This document shows, in pieces, positions 15,993 to 25,698 of a stretch of 64,000 bases of DNA; within the stretch, counting starts at the first letter, position 1, and each line of letters begins with the position of its first letter. Position numbers and translations under genes: made by a program. This DNA is from Scandinavium vulneris_A (lineage in GTDB: Bacteria > Pseudomonadota > Gammaproteobacteria > Enterobacterales > Enterobacteriaceae), in NCBI GenBank assembly GCA_046518185.1, contig JBKGRZ010000006.1, forward strand, positions 1-64,000, in the 5' to 3' direction. Under the pieces are notes generated by a model that did not search any database, was not told the DNA's origin, and saw nothing but the letters and a program-made list of their open reading frames with translations.

Positions 15993-17480
15993 CTACTGGC
16001 CCGGCGGAATATCCGTCACATCCTGATGCGCTTCCTCGGTTGCAGCAGGTGCCGCACTCGTCGGGGTCATCAGTTTGCTCCAGGTCTCCTGCAAATCCTT
16101 CATGTTGTACTCCGGCTCACCTTTCGGCTGCTGGAGAATCAAGGCCATATCCTGCGACAGCTGCTGGCGCAGATCCTGATTCAGGCTCTCAACGGTCAGC
16201 GAGCTTAAGAACTCCTGGCGCAGCTTCTGGTACTGTTCCGGCGCGATATCCACCACCTGATTTTGCAGCGCACGCATACGCTGGCTGATCAGCAGGTCGG
16301 TATTGGTACGCGCATAGGTCGCAAACAGCTTCTGCAGCTCAAGACTCTTCTGCGCAATCAGCGCGTCAAACTCTTCCTTGGTCAGACCGTTTTCACGCAC
16401 TTTCGCCAACTCTCGCGCCACCAGGCTAAGATTGGCGTCCAGCTTGTCGTTCGGTGAATCCACGTTGATCGCACACTGAGCGCGCAAATACAGCACCCGG
16501 CAGTCGAAGCCGATGCCGATATCTTTCACGTTGCTTTTGCTCAGATTCTGCTGCACGTGCCAGAACAGCGCTTCACGCGCCAAATCAGCACGCCAGTAGC
16601 GTTGCAGGGCGGCGGACTCACGGATGGGCGCCCACGGCGTATCCCACATGATAGAGAGACGGTCCTGTGGAACCGCGTCGGTCATGATACTGACGGCCTG
16701 CGGTGGCAACGGGGCCAGCGTCGGAACGGCTGCCGGGGTTTCACGCTTGCCTTTCAGCTCGCCAAAGATTTTATTGATTTGCTCACCCACGCTGCGGCTG
16801 TCCACGTTGCCGACCACAATCAGGGTCATTGCATCCGGGGTGTACCACTTGTGGTAGAAACTTTTCAGCTGTTCCGCGTCAATGGGCTGCTTCAGCGGTT
16901 CGGCCGGATCGTGGCCGAGCATGGTTGAGCCTTTCAGACGATAACGCCACCAGCCCTCTTTCGGGTCCTGGGGCCAGGTCATTACCATGTCTTGCCCGCC
17001 CAGCGCGTGATTAACCGCTTCCGGGGTGATATTCAGTTTGCCGCTGGAATCAGACAGCCAGGTCAGCGCCTCTTTCAGCAGGTCGTTGCGGTTGTTCGGC
17101 AGACTCAGGCTGAAAAGGGTGTAATCGTAGGAGACGATAGCCGGGGGCATAGGATGCTGCGGGTCGATGCCCTGCTGCCACAATGAACGGGCCTGCATCG
17201 TCGGTAGACTGCCGCTCTGCGAGAGCGCCAGGCGTGGAATGAAGTGGCTGTAGCCAACCTGCTGCGTGCTTTCACTCAGGGAACCAATGTTGACCTGTAG
17301 GCGGATTTCAACCCTGTCGCTCGGGCGTTGTGGGGTGGCTAAAACCTGCCACTGAAATCCATTCGCCAGTGTTCCCTGTTGCCATGCCGGGTCCGGCTGG
17401 AGCGCTTCTGCTTGCGCATAGCCCGCGGCTGCCATCATCAGCATCCCGCCCGCTATGAGTCGAATTTTTGTGCCCTGCAT
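15993..17480 (-). CDS. yhjJ: periplasmic M16-family peptidase-like protein YhjJ, probably inactive
   Basis: The 495-aa protein matches E. coli YhjJ (498 aa). It starts with a signal peptide (MQGTKIRLIAGGMLMMAAAG, then YAQAEA), so it should be periplasmic. It has two M16-type halves, with blocks such as SYDYTLFSLSLPNNRNDLLKEAL and FYHKWYTPDAMTLIVVGNVD. The zinc motif H-x-x-E-H expected in active M16 peptidases is replaced by HFIPR (in VGYSHFIPRLALSQS), so a catalytic Glu and the second His are missing. As far as I recall E. coli has HAIPR at the same place, so the loss is ancestral. It is probably a non-catalytic M16 paralogue, perhaps a chaperone or partner. The true role is unknown. It lies downstream of dctA on the same strand, with a hairpin between. 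Confidence 0.93.
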   Translation of the reverse strand: MQGTKIRLIAGGMLMMAAAGYAQAEALQPDPAWQQGTLANGFQWQVLATPQRPSDRVEIRLQVNIGSLSESTQQVGYSHFIPRLALSQSGSLPTMQARSLWQQGIDPQHPMPPAIVSYDYTLFSLSLPNNRNDLLKEALTWLSDSSGKLNITPEAVNHALGGQDMVMTWPQDPKEGWWRYRLKGSTMLGHDPAEPLKQPIDAEQLKSFYHKWYTPDAMTLIVVGNVDSRSVGEQINKIFGELKGKRETPAAVPTLAPLPPQAVSIMTDAVPQDRLSIMWDTPWAPIRESAALQRYWRADLAREALFWHVQQNLSKSNVKDIGIGFDCRVLYLRAQCAINVDSPNDKLDANLSLVARELAKVRENGLTKEEFDALIAQKSLELQKLFATYARTNTDLLISQRMRALQNQVVDIAPEQYQKLRQEFLSSLTVESLNQDLRQQLSQDMALILQQPKGEPEYNMKDLQETWSKLMTPTSAAPAATEEAHQDVTDIPPGQ

Positions 17481-17646
17481 GTAAACCCCTGAATCAACTA
17501 TCCTGGTTAGAGACTCACCCTACGTCGCCGGGATGAGTAACAAAAACAACTCATGGTCATTTTTATGAGTTCATGACGTCGTTTAGACCGTGCATTTTTT
17601 GAAAAGTCACACGTTCAACGAAAAATAAGGTCAATTATGCGCAGGA

Positions 17647-17674
17647 GCCCGTAGTCCATCAAGCGACTACGGGC
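17647..17674 (-). terminator. hairpin after dctA
   Basis: GCCCGTAGTC (17647-17656) pairs perfectly with GACTACGGGC (17665-17674) around an eight-base loop, about 25 bp past the dctA stop on the minus strand. No U-rich tail follows, so it may be a weak terminator or an mRNA 3'-end stabiliser. Confidence 0.5.
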
Positions 17675-17698
17675 AGATTCGGGGGATAAGTCGCGGGA

Positions 17699-18985
17699 TT
17701 ATGAGGAAATTTGCTGAGATTTCTCGCTAGGTGTACGGTTATTGAGCGTGTCGTCCAGCTTCTGTGGGTCCAGCTCTTTCACCCATTTCGCCACCACGAT
17801 GGTTGCCACGCCGTTGCCAACCAGGTTGGTCAGGGCACGCGCTTCCGACATAAAGCGGTCAATACCGAGGATCAGCGCCAGACCCGCCACCGGCAAATGA
17901 CCGACCGCAGAAAGGGTCGCCGCCAGCACGATAAAGCCACTGCCCGTCACCCCGGCCGCCCCTTTCGAGGAGAGCAGCAGCACCACCAGCAACGTAATTT
18001 GATGCCATATATCCATATGGCTGTTGGTCGCCTGGGCGATGAACACCGCCGCCATTGTCAGATAGATGGAGGTCCCGTCGAGGTTAAACGAGTATCCGGT
18101 CGGAATAACCAGCCCCACCACCGATTTACGGCAGCCCAACTTTTCCATCTTGTCGAGCATACGCGGCAGCGCGGACTCCGACGACGAGGTGCCGAGCACA
18201 ATCAACAGCTCTTCGCGGATATAGCGGATAAATTTGAAAATGCTGAAGCCGGTGACGCGTGCGATAGACCCCAACACCACCACCACGAACAGAATACAGG
18301 TAATGTAGAAGCAGATAATCAGCTGACCGAGCTGCACCAAGGTGCCAACGCCGTATTTACCGATGGTAAACGCCATCGCCCCGAAGGCCCCAATCGGTGC
18401 CAGGCGCATGATCATGTTGATAATGCCGAAGATGACCTGCGAGAAACTTTCAATCACGTTGAAAATCAGCTGGCCTTTATGGCCCAGACGATGCAGGGCA
18501 AAGCCGAACATCACCGCGAACAGCAGCACCTGTAAAATGTTGCCGCTGGCAAACGCGCCGATCACGCTCGACGGAATGATATCCAGCAGGAAGGCGACAA
18601 CCCCCTGATCTTTCGCCTGCTCGGCGTAGACCGCCACCGCATGCGCATCCAGCGTCGCCGGGTCAACGTTCATCCCCGCGCCGGGCTGCACCAGATTGAC
18701 GATAACCAGGCCGATTATCAGCGCCAGGGTACTGACCACTTCAAAATAGAGCAGCGCCACGGCCCCGGTTCGGCCCACGGCTTTCATGCTCTCCATCCCC
18801 GCAATACCGGTTACCACGGTACAGAAGATAACGGGAGCAATAACCATTTTGATGAGCTTAACGAAGGCATCGCCAAGCGGTTTCATTTGCGTGCCCAGTT
18901 CCGGGTAGAAGTGGCCGAGTAGAATACCGACCGCAATCGCCGTTAGCACCTGGAAATAAAGGCTTTTAAACAGAGTGGTTTTCAT
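17699..18985 (-). CDS. dctA: C4-dicarboxylate:cation symporter DctA
   Basis: DctA imports succinate, fumarate, malate and aspartate under aerobic conditions using proton or sodium symport. The 428-aa protein equals E. coli DctA in length and nearly in sequence. DAACS-family hallmarks are visible: the serine-rich LIVLGTSSSESALPRML (re-entrant loop 1), the PTGYSFNLDGTSIYL motif in TM7, and DRFMSEARALTNLVGNGVAT in TM8. In E. coli it is controlled by DcuSR and CRP and also acts as a co-sensor with DcuS. The approximately 145-bp gap upstream is AT-rich and holds its promoter, but I did not pick a clear operator. The ATG has AGGA upstream (TAAGGACATCCT, then ATG). Confidence 0.97.
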   Translation of the reverse strand: MKTTLFKSLYFQVLTAIAVGILLGHFYPELGTQMKPLGDAFVKLIKMVIAPVIFCTVVTGIAGMESMKAVGRTGAVALLYFEVVSTLALIIGLVIVNLVQPGAGMNVDPATLDAHAVAVYAEQAKDQGVVAFLLDIIPSSVIGAFASGNILQVLLFAVMFGFALHRLGHKGQLIFNVIESFSQVIFGIINMIMRLAPIGAFGAMAFTIGKYGVGTLVQLGQLIICFYITCILFVVVVLGSIARVTGFSIFKFIRYIREELLIVLGTSSSESALPRMLDKMEKLGCRKSVVGLVIPTGYSFNLDGTSIYLTMAAVFIAQATNSHMDIWHQITLLVVLLLSSKGAAGVTGSGFIVLAATLSAVGHLPVAGLALILGIDRFMSEARALTNLVGNGVATIVVAKWVKELDPQKLDDTLNNRTPSEKSQQISS

Positions 18986-19130
18986 AGGATGTCCTTAAGA
19001 TAAAACCACAGGCTAAGAGGGGTTTTTATTCGCCTGCGGCTCTAAAATAACATCCGATATACAACACGGAAACATTTCCCGGGGCAAATGTTAAAAACTT
19101 TGAGCTGACTCGCGCAAGCGCGCAAAAATA

Positions 19131-21137
19131 TTACGCGCTTACATCGTCAGTTTGCGTTGAGAGGTATTGCTGTTCGAACACGTCCGGCGGCACTGCGCGG
19201 GCAAACAGGAAGCCCTGGGCGATATCCACCCCGGCGGACTTCAGCCACGCCAGCTGGGCGTCATTTTCCACGCCTTCCGCCACAATGCTCAGGTCCATGC
19301 TGCGCGCCAGCTGGATAATGGCCGATACCATACTGGTATCGTCCGGTAGGGAATCGACAAAAATCTTGTCGATTTTGAGGATATCCACCGGCAGCGATTT
19401 CAAGTGCTGAAGCTGGCGCAGGCCCGCGTAGCCCATGCCGAAATCGTCCAGCGCAATCTGCACCCCTGCATTGCGCAGCGGACGCAGGATAGCCACCGCG
19501 GCTTTCGGGTCGTCAATTCGACGGCTTTCCGTCACTTCCAGGATAAGCGTGCCGGGCGCGATACGGTAACGGCTGAGCAGTTCCAGCATGTCGGCCACCA
19601 TATCGTGATGCAGCAGTTGCAGCGCCGACAGGTTGACCGACAGCGGCAGCATAATGCCGCGACTCTGCCACGCCGCCAGCTGGCGACAGGATTCTTCCAA
19701 CACCCAATAGCCCACGGTGACCATCAGACCGCAGGCTTCGATGCGCTCGATAAGATCGGCTGGCAGCTCCCAACTCCCGTCCGGCTGGCGCTGGCGCAGC
19801 AGCACTTCCGCGCTACACACCTTTCCGCTGGCGATGTCGGTCTGGGGTTGCAGCCACACCGCAAACTGCTGATTATCAAGGGCGGAAAGAATATCGCTCT
19901 CTTCGGTCAGCCGCTGTTGCGCTTTTTCCATCTGCGCTGGGTCGAAAAACTCAATCTGGTTTTTGCCTTTTCGCCGCGCGGTAAATGCCGCGGAGACGGC
20001 CCGGCGGTAAAGCTGTTCGGCGTTCAGTTCGCCGTGGAACATGGCGATGCCGATGCTGGCGCTCGGACGCAGCTGAATGCCCTGCAACGGCAAACGCTCA
20101 TTTATGATAGTGAGTACTTGCTGACCTAACGTAATCGCGTGCCACGGCTCTTTCACCCCGTGCGCCAGAATCGCGAAGTCATAGGCGCTGACCTGAGCCA
20201 GCACCATGCGCGACGAAATCACCGATTTAAGTTTCTCGGCCAGCGTCAGCAGCAGCATCTCGCGCTGGCTTTCCTGCAACACGCCAGCGGTGTCCTGTAA
20301 GGTCTCACACGCAACGATCATCAGCGCGGTGGTCTTCTTATGCGCCACCGTCTGCTCGAGCAGCGCGAGTAAGAATGCCTTGTTCGGCAGGTCAGAGACC
20401 GGGAAACGGGTGGAGTGGCTGCACAGCTCGGTGTGCTGGCGCAGGATAATCTGTTGATTGCGGTTGTAGCTGCGCACCAGCATGCCGATTTCATCGTCAT
20501 GATGCAGGCGCGGGAGCGGCAGCTGATGGCCAACCCGCTCATCCGCCGGGAGATCGTTCAGCTCGCGAGCCAGCGCGCGCAGCGGGCGCACAATCAGGCG
20601 GTTGATGCACCAGGTGATCGCCACGGTCAGCATCAACACTAAAAGTAAGTAAGCGGTCACTAACGTTGCGAGTGCGCTCATCACGAATTTATAGGTGCGG
20701 TACGAGTCGGATTGCAGCACCAGATAGGCCAGCGGCTGTGGGTTAGCCGGGCGTTCCAGCGAATAAATCGGCAGTGAAATCTGCACCGGCAGCTCAAACA
20801 GCCGGGTAATCATCACCGGCACCGGGCGCTCTTCAATAAAGCGCATCCGCAGGGCCTGGAACTGATTGGGCAGCACCACGTCGGCCCGGCTGACAATCCC
20901 CGCGGGCTGGATGCGTCCGAGAATGGTTTCCGCTTCGGGAATATCCCCTTTCAGGATCGCGGCGGACAGCGGTTCACGCACCGCCCGGGCCACGCTTTCC
21001 AGCTGGGTGGCGGTGGTAAAACGGTTTTGTTGCACAAAATGGAACAGCAAAATGGCGCAAAAGACGAACGCAAACACCATGGTGACACCTGCCACCATAG
21101 CCATCTGTTTAATTGTGAGTGAGCGGCTAACGCGCAA
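19131..21137 (-). CDS. pdeK: cyclic-di-GMP phosphodiesterase PdeK (YhjK) with degenerate GGDEF
   Basis: The 668-aa membrane protein has TM1 at residues about 11-33, a periplasmic sensor segment to about 150, TM2 at about 152-175, HAMP (NRLIVRPLRALARELNDL), GGDEF and EAL domains. The GGDEF signature is replaced by VSAYDFAIL, so cyclase activity is not expected. The EAL domain keeps EVLLR, VNLSALQLL, LEVTES, DDFGMGYAGLRQL, DILKIDKIFV, VAEGVEN and GFLFARAV, so it is probably an active phosphodiesterase. The start is a TTG at 21135-21137 with GGGGAGAG upstream; a downstream ATG would remove the first helix. It lies next to the bcs operon as in E. coli, and a local effect on BcsA-bound c-di-GMP is plausible. 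A stem-loop separates it from bcsC. Confidence 0.93.
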   Translation of the reverse strand: MRVSRSLTIKQMAMVAGVTMVFAFVFCAILLFHFVQQNRFTTATQLESVARAVREPLSAAILKGDIPEAETILGRIQPAGIVSRADVVLPNQFQALRMRFIEERPVPVMITRLFELPVQISLPIYSLERPANPQPLAYLVLQSDSYRTYKFVMSALATLVTAYLLLVLMLTVAITWCINRLIVRPLRALARELNDLPADERVGHQLPLPRLHHDDEIGMLVRSYNRNQQIILRQHTELCSHSTRFPVSDLPNKAFLLALLEQTVAHKKTTALMIVACETLQDTAGVLQESQREMLLLTLAEKLKSVISSRMVLAQVSAYDFAILAHGVKEPWHAITLGQQVLTIINERLPLQGIQLRPSASIGIAMFHGELNAEQLYRRAVSAAFTARRKGKNQIEFFDPAQMEKAQQRLTEESDILSALDNQQFAVWLQPQTDIASGKVCSAEVLLRQRQPDGSWELPADLIERIEACGLMVTVGYWVLEESCRQLAAWQSRGIMLPLSVNLSALQLLHHDMVADMLELLSRYRIAPGTLILEVTESRRIDDPKAAVAILRPLRNAGVQIALDDFGMGYAGLRQLQHLKSLPVDILKIDKIFVDSLPDDTSMVSAIIQLARSMDLSIVAEGVENDAQLAWLKSAGVDIAQGFLFARAVPPDVFEQQYLSTQTDDVSA

Positions 21138-21182
21138 AAGAACTCTCCCCAGAGTGAAACCACGCCGTTTGGCGCATCACGG

Positions 21183-21216
21183 TAATGCCGGGTTAGCACA
21201 ATTGAACCCGGCATTA
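21183..21216 (-). terminator. 12-bp stem-loop between bcsC and pdeK
   Basis: TAATGCCGGGTT (21183-21194) is perfectly complementary to AACCCGGCATTA (21205-21216), with a ten-base loop. It lies 73 bp after the bcsC stop and 45 bp before pdeK. There is no T-run; it may end the bcs transcript or slow its 3' decay. Confidence 0.5.
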
Positions 21217-21289
21217 CGTGATTTCCGGCACATTATACGCTAAGTGTTCCATCATCGGGATGAATGAAAACGTATTTAAGCCTATTCCG

Positions 21290-24200
21290 TTACCAATCGG
21301 CGTAAGGCACCAATGGCTGCGGAGGCAGGTCCATGTCACCCTGCCAACCCGCGGCAGAATAGCGGACGTACAACAGCGCGTGGCTTGGGGTGTAATCCTT
21401 CGCCTGCTGAATATCGACTGCCGCACCGATAAACCAGTTGGATGTTACCCGTCGCTCGATTAACGCATGAGCGGTATACCCGAAGCCGTTGCTGCTGCTG
21501 CCGTCATCAATCTGTCCTGCATTCGGATAATTGGCTGGCAACAGATTTTGCTTAGGATAACGCGCCTGCGAATTATTTTTCGAGTGCGACCACGAAGCCG
21601 AACCGCCCAGCTCCCAGCTCCAGTTTTCCGTGCGCTGACGCCAGTTCACCGGCACCGCAAACGACACATACTGTTGCGGGCTGTAGTAGCCCCCCTGGCC
21701 GAGGCTATAGCCGCTGAGGTCTTTGTCGTAATGCCAGAGCATGTTGTTCAGGCCGACGGTCACCCGGCGATCATTTTCGTTCACCAGTTTGTAGTAATAC
21801 CCGGCCATCCAACGGGCGCGCCAGTTATCTTCCACGTTCTTACCGGTCAACGAGTCGGCGCTCAAAGAGGCCCAGACGCCATTGGCTTCGCCTTTGTCAT
21901 AGCTCAGGCTGACCCCGCCCCCGTCGGCGCGAACGCCGCCCCAGGTGGTGCCGGTATTGGTGTCTTTCTGTCCGCCAAACGCCAGCAGCGAGCTGGAAAT
22001 CGGGCGGCGATGGCCTTCCACCGTGTAGCCCAGTGAGCCAATGCTACTGCTGTAGCTCAGGCCACCGACCACATCCACCACGTTAAAGCCCATCGGCGTG
22101 GTGCCGATGTCAAAATTCCAGGTAGCGTTATGCCAGCCGACCGCCACGCTCGCGCCGCTGTCGCTTTGGCTCTTATCCCCGCCGTGACAGGCCACTTCGC
22201 CACAGGTGCCCCAGTTAGGCGAGTAATCGCCGTTGCTGTCGGTGGAGAAGCTCCCGGCGTTCATGGTGACATAATCACTGCGGAAGAACATGCGCCCATC
22301 GGCCAACGGGGCATCCACCTGCAGCATGGTGGTGTGCGCTTTCAGGTCGGAATAGCCCCCGGTGCCGCTGGAGCCCCAGTAGTTATGTTCGAGGGTGACG
22401 TTCAAGTCCTGCTGACGATAGAGGTCCGCCGCATCGCTGCGCACCCCACGCTTGAGCCAGTCATCTTTCTCATCGTTACGCGTCAGGCGGGTAAAGGTGT
22501 CGTTATCCTGCGGACGGGTCGGGGTAATGCCCGCCGCCACCATCGCATCTTTATAACCGTCCAGCGCCTGCTGCGGATGGCCGGTCTGCACCTGGAAGCG
22601 CGCGCTATCCCGGAGGACCAGCGCCGTATCCATCGAGGCGGGCTGTGCTTTTGCCTGTGGCACAATAGAATTGAAAATCTGCTGGGCCTGCGCGGTATCG
22701 CCCAGACTGGCGTCCACCAGCGCCATCCGCCGCTGGGTATTGAGCGAGCGCGTTTCACCCGCCGCAGGTGGGTTCAGCGTGGCCAGCTGTTCGCGCGCGG
22801 CGGCATCATTGCCCGCCGCGGCATACACTTCCGCCAGACCGAGACGCGCATCCTCGTTGCTGGCCTCTTTCGCCAACACCGCGTTGTATTCGGTCACCGC
22901 CGTGCGGGTGTCGCCCCGCTGCTGCGCCCAGTCGGCGAGGGTTAAATCAATTCGCGTCGACGGGGGCTGCTGTTTCAGCAGCGCAATCGCCTGGTCCTCA
23001 TGCCCGTTGTCACGCAGCAGATTGGCTCTCTGCATCACCTGATCGAACTGCAAACGGTCGGCCAGTTCCTGAATATTGTCATTCCACTGGCTTTTCGGCA
23101 GGGCGTTGAGGTGTGACAGCGCCGCCATGTCCTGGCCGTTGCCCGAGAGATACAGGCTGTAGGCGTAGACCTGCTCCGGATCGCCCGATTTCTGGCGCGC
23201 CAGATTCATCATCAAACTGTCGGCTTCGCCGCGCTGCCCGGCGCTCGACAGATCCTTCGCCAGGCGATAGGTGATCCATACGCTGTCGGGATCGAGCGCC
23301 AGCCTGCGCCGCTGAACCTCAGCGGCCTGCGCCCAGCGGCCCTGATTCTCCAGCGCTTCCGCCTGCTGTGACAGACGGTCGTTGGTCAGGCTACGTTCGA
23401 TATCATCAATGCTTTTGCGCTGGCTGGCAGACAGGCTCTCGATGAAAGCCGTCGCCTTCTCAGGCGACTGCGCGCGATAGATATTCGCCAGGCCGCGCAC
23501 CGCATTGCTATTGCCGCGATCCAGGCGCAATGCCTGCTGGTAGTAACGTTCAGCCGCGGCGTTATCTTTGCGGGCTATCGCCACGTCGCCGAGGCCCAGC
23601 ACCGCATAGCTGTTGGTGTTATCCACCCGCTGCGCCTGCTGATAAAAGCGCTGCGCCTGGTCGAGATTTTGGCTTTTCAGCGCCGCATCGCCTTTGCGGA
23701 TCAGCGGCCAGACGATTTCCCAGGTCTGCGGCTGGCTGGCCTGTGCCTCAGCCACGGCGGCGGCTTTCGCCTCCTGTTGAGCCTTGGCACGGAACGTCGG
23801 ATCGGCGAGTTGGGTTTGCTGCTCCGCTAACTGGGTCCGCGCCTGATCGGCCAGATCGCCGGTGGCGAATACGGTCAGGAAACGCTGAAGCGCTTTGACG
23901 CTGCTGTCGTTAACCGGGCTATTCTTGACCTGGTCATACCAAATATCGGCTGCCGTATTGCGCCCGGCGCTCGATTTCGCCATTTGCTCCAGCACGGCAT
24001 AGCCTTCCGCGCTGCGGTTATCGCTGAACAACGTTTTCGCCAGCGTGGTTTGCAGCTGGACGTTGCCCGGGTACTTTACATTCAGGGTCTGCAGTTTGCC
24101 GACCGCCTCTTTATGACGGGCGGGCAGTTTCGCCACCGCGGTCCAGTATTCCACCGCCATGTCGCCGTCCGGCGGCGTGCCGTTAAACAGTTGGTCGTAC

Positions 24201-24604
24201 TGGGCGATCCCTTCCTGTACGTGCCCGGTAGTGACCTGCAAACGCGCTTCCTGCAACGCCTGACGGCCTTTGCCGCTGGACAGTTTCAGTTCGCTTTGGG
24301 AAGACTTATAGGCCTCGGAATCCGGGGCCAGGGTTTTCAGGCGGTCGAGCTGCTTCTGCGCGCCTGCGGCATCACCCTGACGCAGCAGATAGCGCATTCG
24401 GGCGGCAATCACCTGGGGATCGTCAGGCGCAATCAGCTCGAGACGGTACAACGACTGACGCACCAGGTCGTCGCGCTTGGCGGATTCCCCGAGGCGCACC
24501 TGGCTCATGAGTTGTTCTTGTGCAGTAGTCGGCGCGGCATGGGCGACAGGCGATAGCGCAATGCCGAGCGAGAGGCTGAGTAAACTTAATGAGAACTTAC
24601 GCAT
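21290..24604 (-). CDS. bcsC: cellulose synthase outer-membrane export protein BcsC
   Basis: BcsC forms the outer-membrane pore for the cellulose chain. The 1104-aa protein has a signal peptide (cleaved after VAHA, about 23), then a long periplasmic TPR solenoid (about 30-740) with repeats such as AVLGLGDVAIARKDNAAAERYYQQALRL. The C-terminal beta-barrel domain (about 760-1104) shows alternating aromatic strands and ends in YADW. It is about 50 residues shorter than E. coli BcsC (1157), probably by loss of part of the TPR region. Its start overlaps the bcsZ stop by 19 nt, so the two are translationally linked. The TPR part probably recruits peptidoglycan or BcsB. No frameshift is seen, so export should be functional. 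Confidence 0.95.
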   Translation of the reverse strand: MRKFSLSLLSLSLGIALSPVAHAAPTTAQEQLMSQVRLGESAKRDDLVRQSLYRLELIAPDDPQVIAARMRYLLRQGDAAGAQKQLDRLKTLAPDSEAYKSSQSELKLSSGKGRQALQEARLQVTTGHVQEGIAQYDQLFNGTPPDGDMAVEYWTAVAKLPARHKEAVGKLQTLNVKYPGNVQLQTTLAKTLFSDNRSAEGYAVLEQMAKSSAGRNTAADIWYDQVKNSPVNDSSVKALQRFLTVFATGDLADQARTQLAEQQTQLADPTFRAKAQQEAKAAAVAEAQASQPQTWEIVWPLIRKGDAALKSQNLDQAQRFYQQAQRVDNTNSYAVLGLGDVAIARKDNAAAERYYQQALRLDRGNSNAVRGLANIYRAQSPEKATAFIESLSASQRKSIDDIERSLTNDRLSQQAEALENQGRWAQAAEVQRRRLALDPDSVWITYRLAKDLSSAGQRGEADSLMMNLARQKSGDPEQVYAYSLYLSGNGQDMAALSHLNALPKSQWNDNIQELADRLQFDQVMQRANLLRDNGHEDQAIALLKQQPPSTRIDLTLADWAQQRGDTRTAVTEYNAVLAKEASNEDARLGLAEVYAAAGNDAAAREQLATLNPPAAGETRSLNTQRRMALVDASLGDTAQAQQIFNSIVPQAKAQPASMDTALVLRDSARFQVQTGHPQQALDGYKDAMVAAGITPTRPQDNDTFTRLTRNDEKDDWLKRGVRSDAADLYRQQDLNVTLEHNYWGSSGTGGYSDLKAHTTMLQVDAPLADGRMFFRSDYVTMNAGSFSTDSNGDYSPNWGTCGEVACHGGDKSQSDSGASVAVGWHNATWNFDIGTTPMGFNVVDVVGGLSYSSSIGSLGYTVEGHRRPISSSLLAFGGQKDTNTGTTWGGVRADGGGVSLSYDKGEANGVWASLSADSLTGKNVEDNWRARWMAGYYYKLVNENDRRVTVGLNNMLWHYDKDLSGYSLGQGGYYSPQQYVSFAVPVNWRQRTENWSWELGGSASWSHSKNNSQARYPKQNLLPANYPNAGQIDDGSSSNGFGYTAHALIERRVTSNWFIGAAVDIQQAKDYTPSHALLYVRYSAAGWQGDMDLPPQPLVPYADW

Positions 24605-25695
24605 GCCTGGCCCCAGTCAGGTAAAAGCTCACCGCGGGCGGTGAAACGAAAACGATGTTGATCCCATCCTTGTCCGAACAGGGTCAAAACATAGCTGAAA
24701 TAGGCGTCATTGCCTGGGAAATTATCGGCGACGCGCTGGCGTTGTAGCGCCTGAGCATCACGATTTTGCAGGAACGGCAGCAGCGATGCGGAGAAGCCCA
24801 CCGGACCGTTTCCTTCCACCTTCCCGGTGGCGATATCGATTTTTTCTGGCGGTAAGCCCGCCTTTTCTGTTTGGGATGCCATCGGTTTGAACTTCGCCAG
24901 CAGCCGTGCTTTTTGCGGGTCGGCGTCGTTCAACATCCCGATCCACAGATAGACGCGGATCGCGTCATAGCTGCCGAGCAGCGATTTATCCTGCTTGAGC
25001 TGCCAGCCTTTTTTCTTGTCAAAACGCACCCAGTTTGGCGAGTAGCCTTTCGGCGCGGTTTCCAGCAGCAGCCGCAGATTGGTCGCCTGGATGGCGTTCC
25101 ACGGCGCGCCGTAGCGCACAAAATAGTTCGCCAACTGCGGCGGGAGATAGCTTGGGTTGAAACGCCAGCCCGCATCGTCGACAAAGCCGACTTTGCCCGG
25201 CAGCAGCATCGAGCCCAGGCCCGGGACTTTCACCACTTCGTCACTGGCAATCCGCGACAGTAGCGCTTTACCGGCTTCGCTGTACGCTGGCATCTTCCAC
25301 AAGCGCCCGGCTTCCAACAGCGACCACGCAATCCACACGTCACCATCGGCGGCGGAGTTGCTGTCAAGCACGCTCCAGCTGTTGTCCTCTTTTTTACCCC
25401 ACAGCCAGCCCGGTAGATGGGCTTTGATATCGCCTTGCGCCAGGTTGTTCTGCGTCCAGTCGAACAGTGAGGCAAACGCCGCGCGGTCATTGGCCGCTAA
25501 GGCGAAGAACATCGCATAGCTCTGCCCTTCGGAGGTGGTAATTTTGCGCGCGTCGCTCGGGTCAATAACTCGCCCGCCGTCGCTGATATAGTCTTTCTTA
25601 AACTGCTGCCACGCGGGCCAGTCGCAGGCGGCTGAAGCCTGCAACGTCACCAGCGTGAGTAGCGCCAGGCAGCCCTGGCGTACACCTTTCATCAT
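24586..25695 (-). CDS. bcsZ: periplasmic endo-1,4-beta-glucanase BcsZ
   Basis: This GH8 cellulase of 369 aa (E. coli 368) trims cellulose in the periplasm and is needed for normal polymer output. A signal peptide runs to about residue 22 (LQASAAC). The catalytic acid Glu is in TTSEGQSYAM (residue 56, Glu55 in E. coli) and the base Asp in SYDAIRVYLW. The GH8 signature is AADGDVWIAWSLLEAGRLW. A Met-Met start (25695) leaves a one-codon uncertainty. It sits between bcsB (3-nt gap) and bcsC (19-nt overlap). All catalytic motifs are intact. Confidence 0.96.
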   Translation of the reverse strand: MMKGVRQGCLALLTLVTLQASAACDWPAWQQFKKDYISDGGRVIDPSDARKITTSEGQSYAMFFALAANDRAAFASLFDWTQNNLAQGDIKAHLPGWLWGKKEDNSWSVLDSNSAADGDVWIAWSLLEAGRLWKMPAYSEAGKALLSRIASDEVVKVPGLGSMLLPGKVGFVDDAGWRFNPSYLPPQLANYFVRYGAPWNAIQATNLRLLLETAPKGYSPNWVRFDKKKGWQLKQDKSLLGSYDAIRVYLWIGMLNDADPQKARLLAKFKPMASQTEKAGLPPEKIDIATGKVEGNGPVGFSASLLPFLQNRDAQALQRQRVADNFPGNDAYFSYVLTLFGQGWDQHRFRFTARGELLPDWGQACVSSH

Positions 25696-25698
25696 CGT

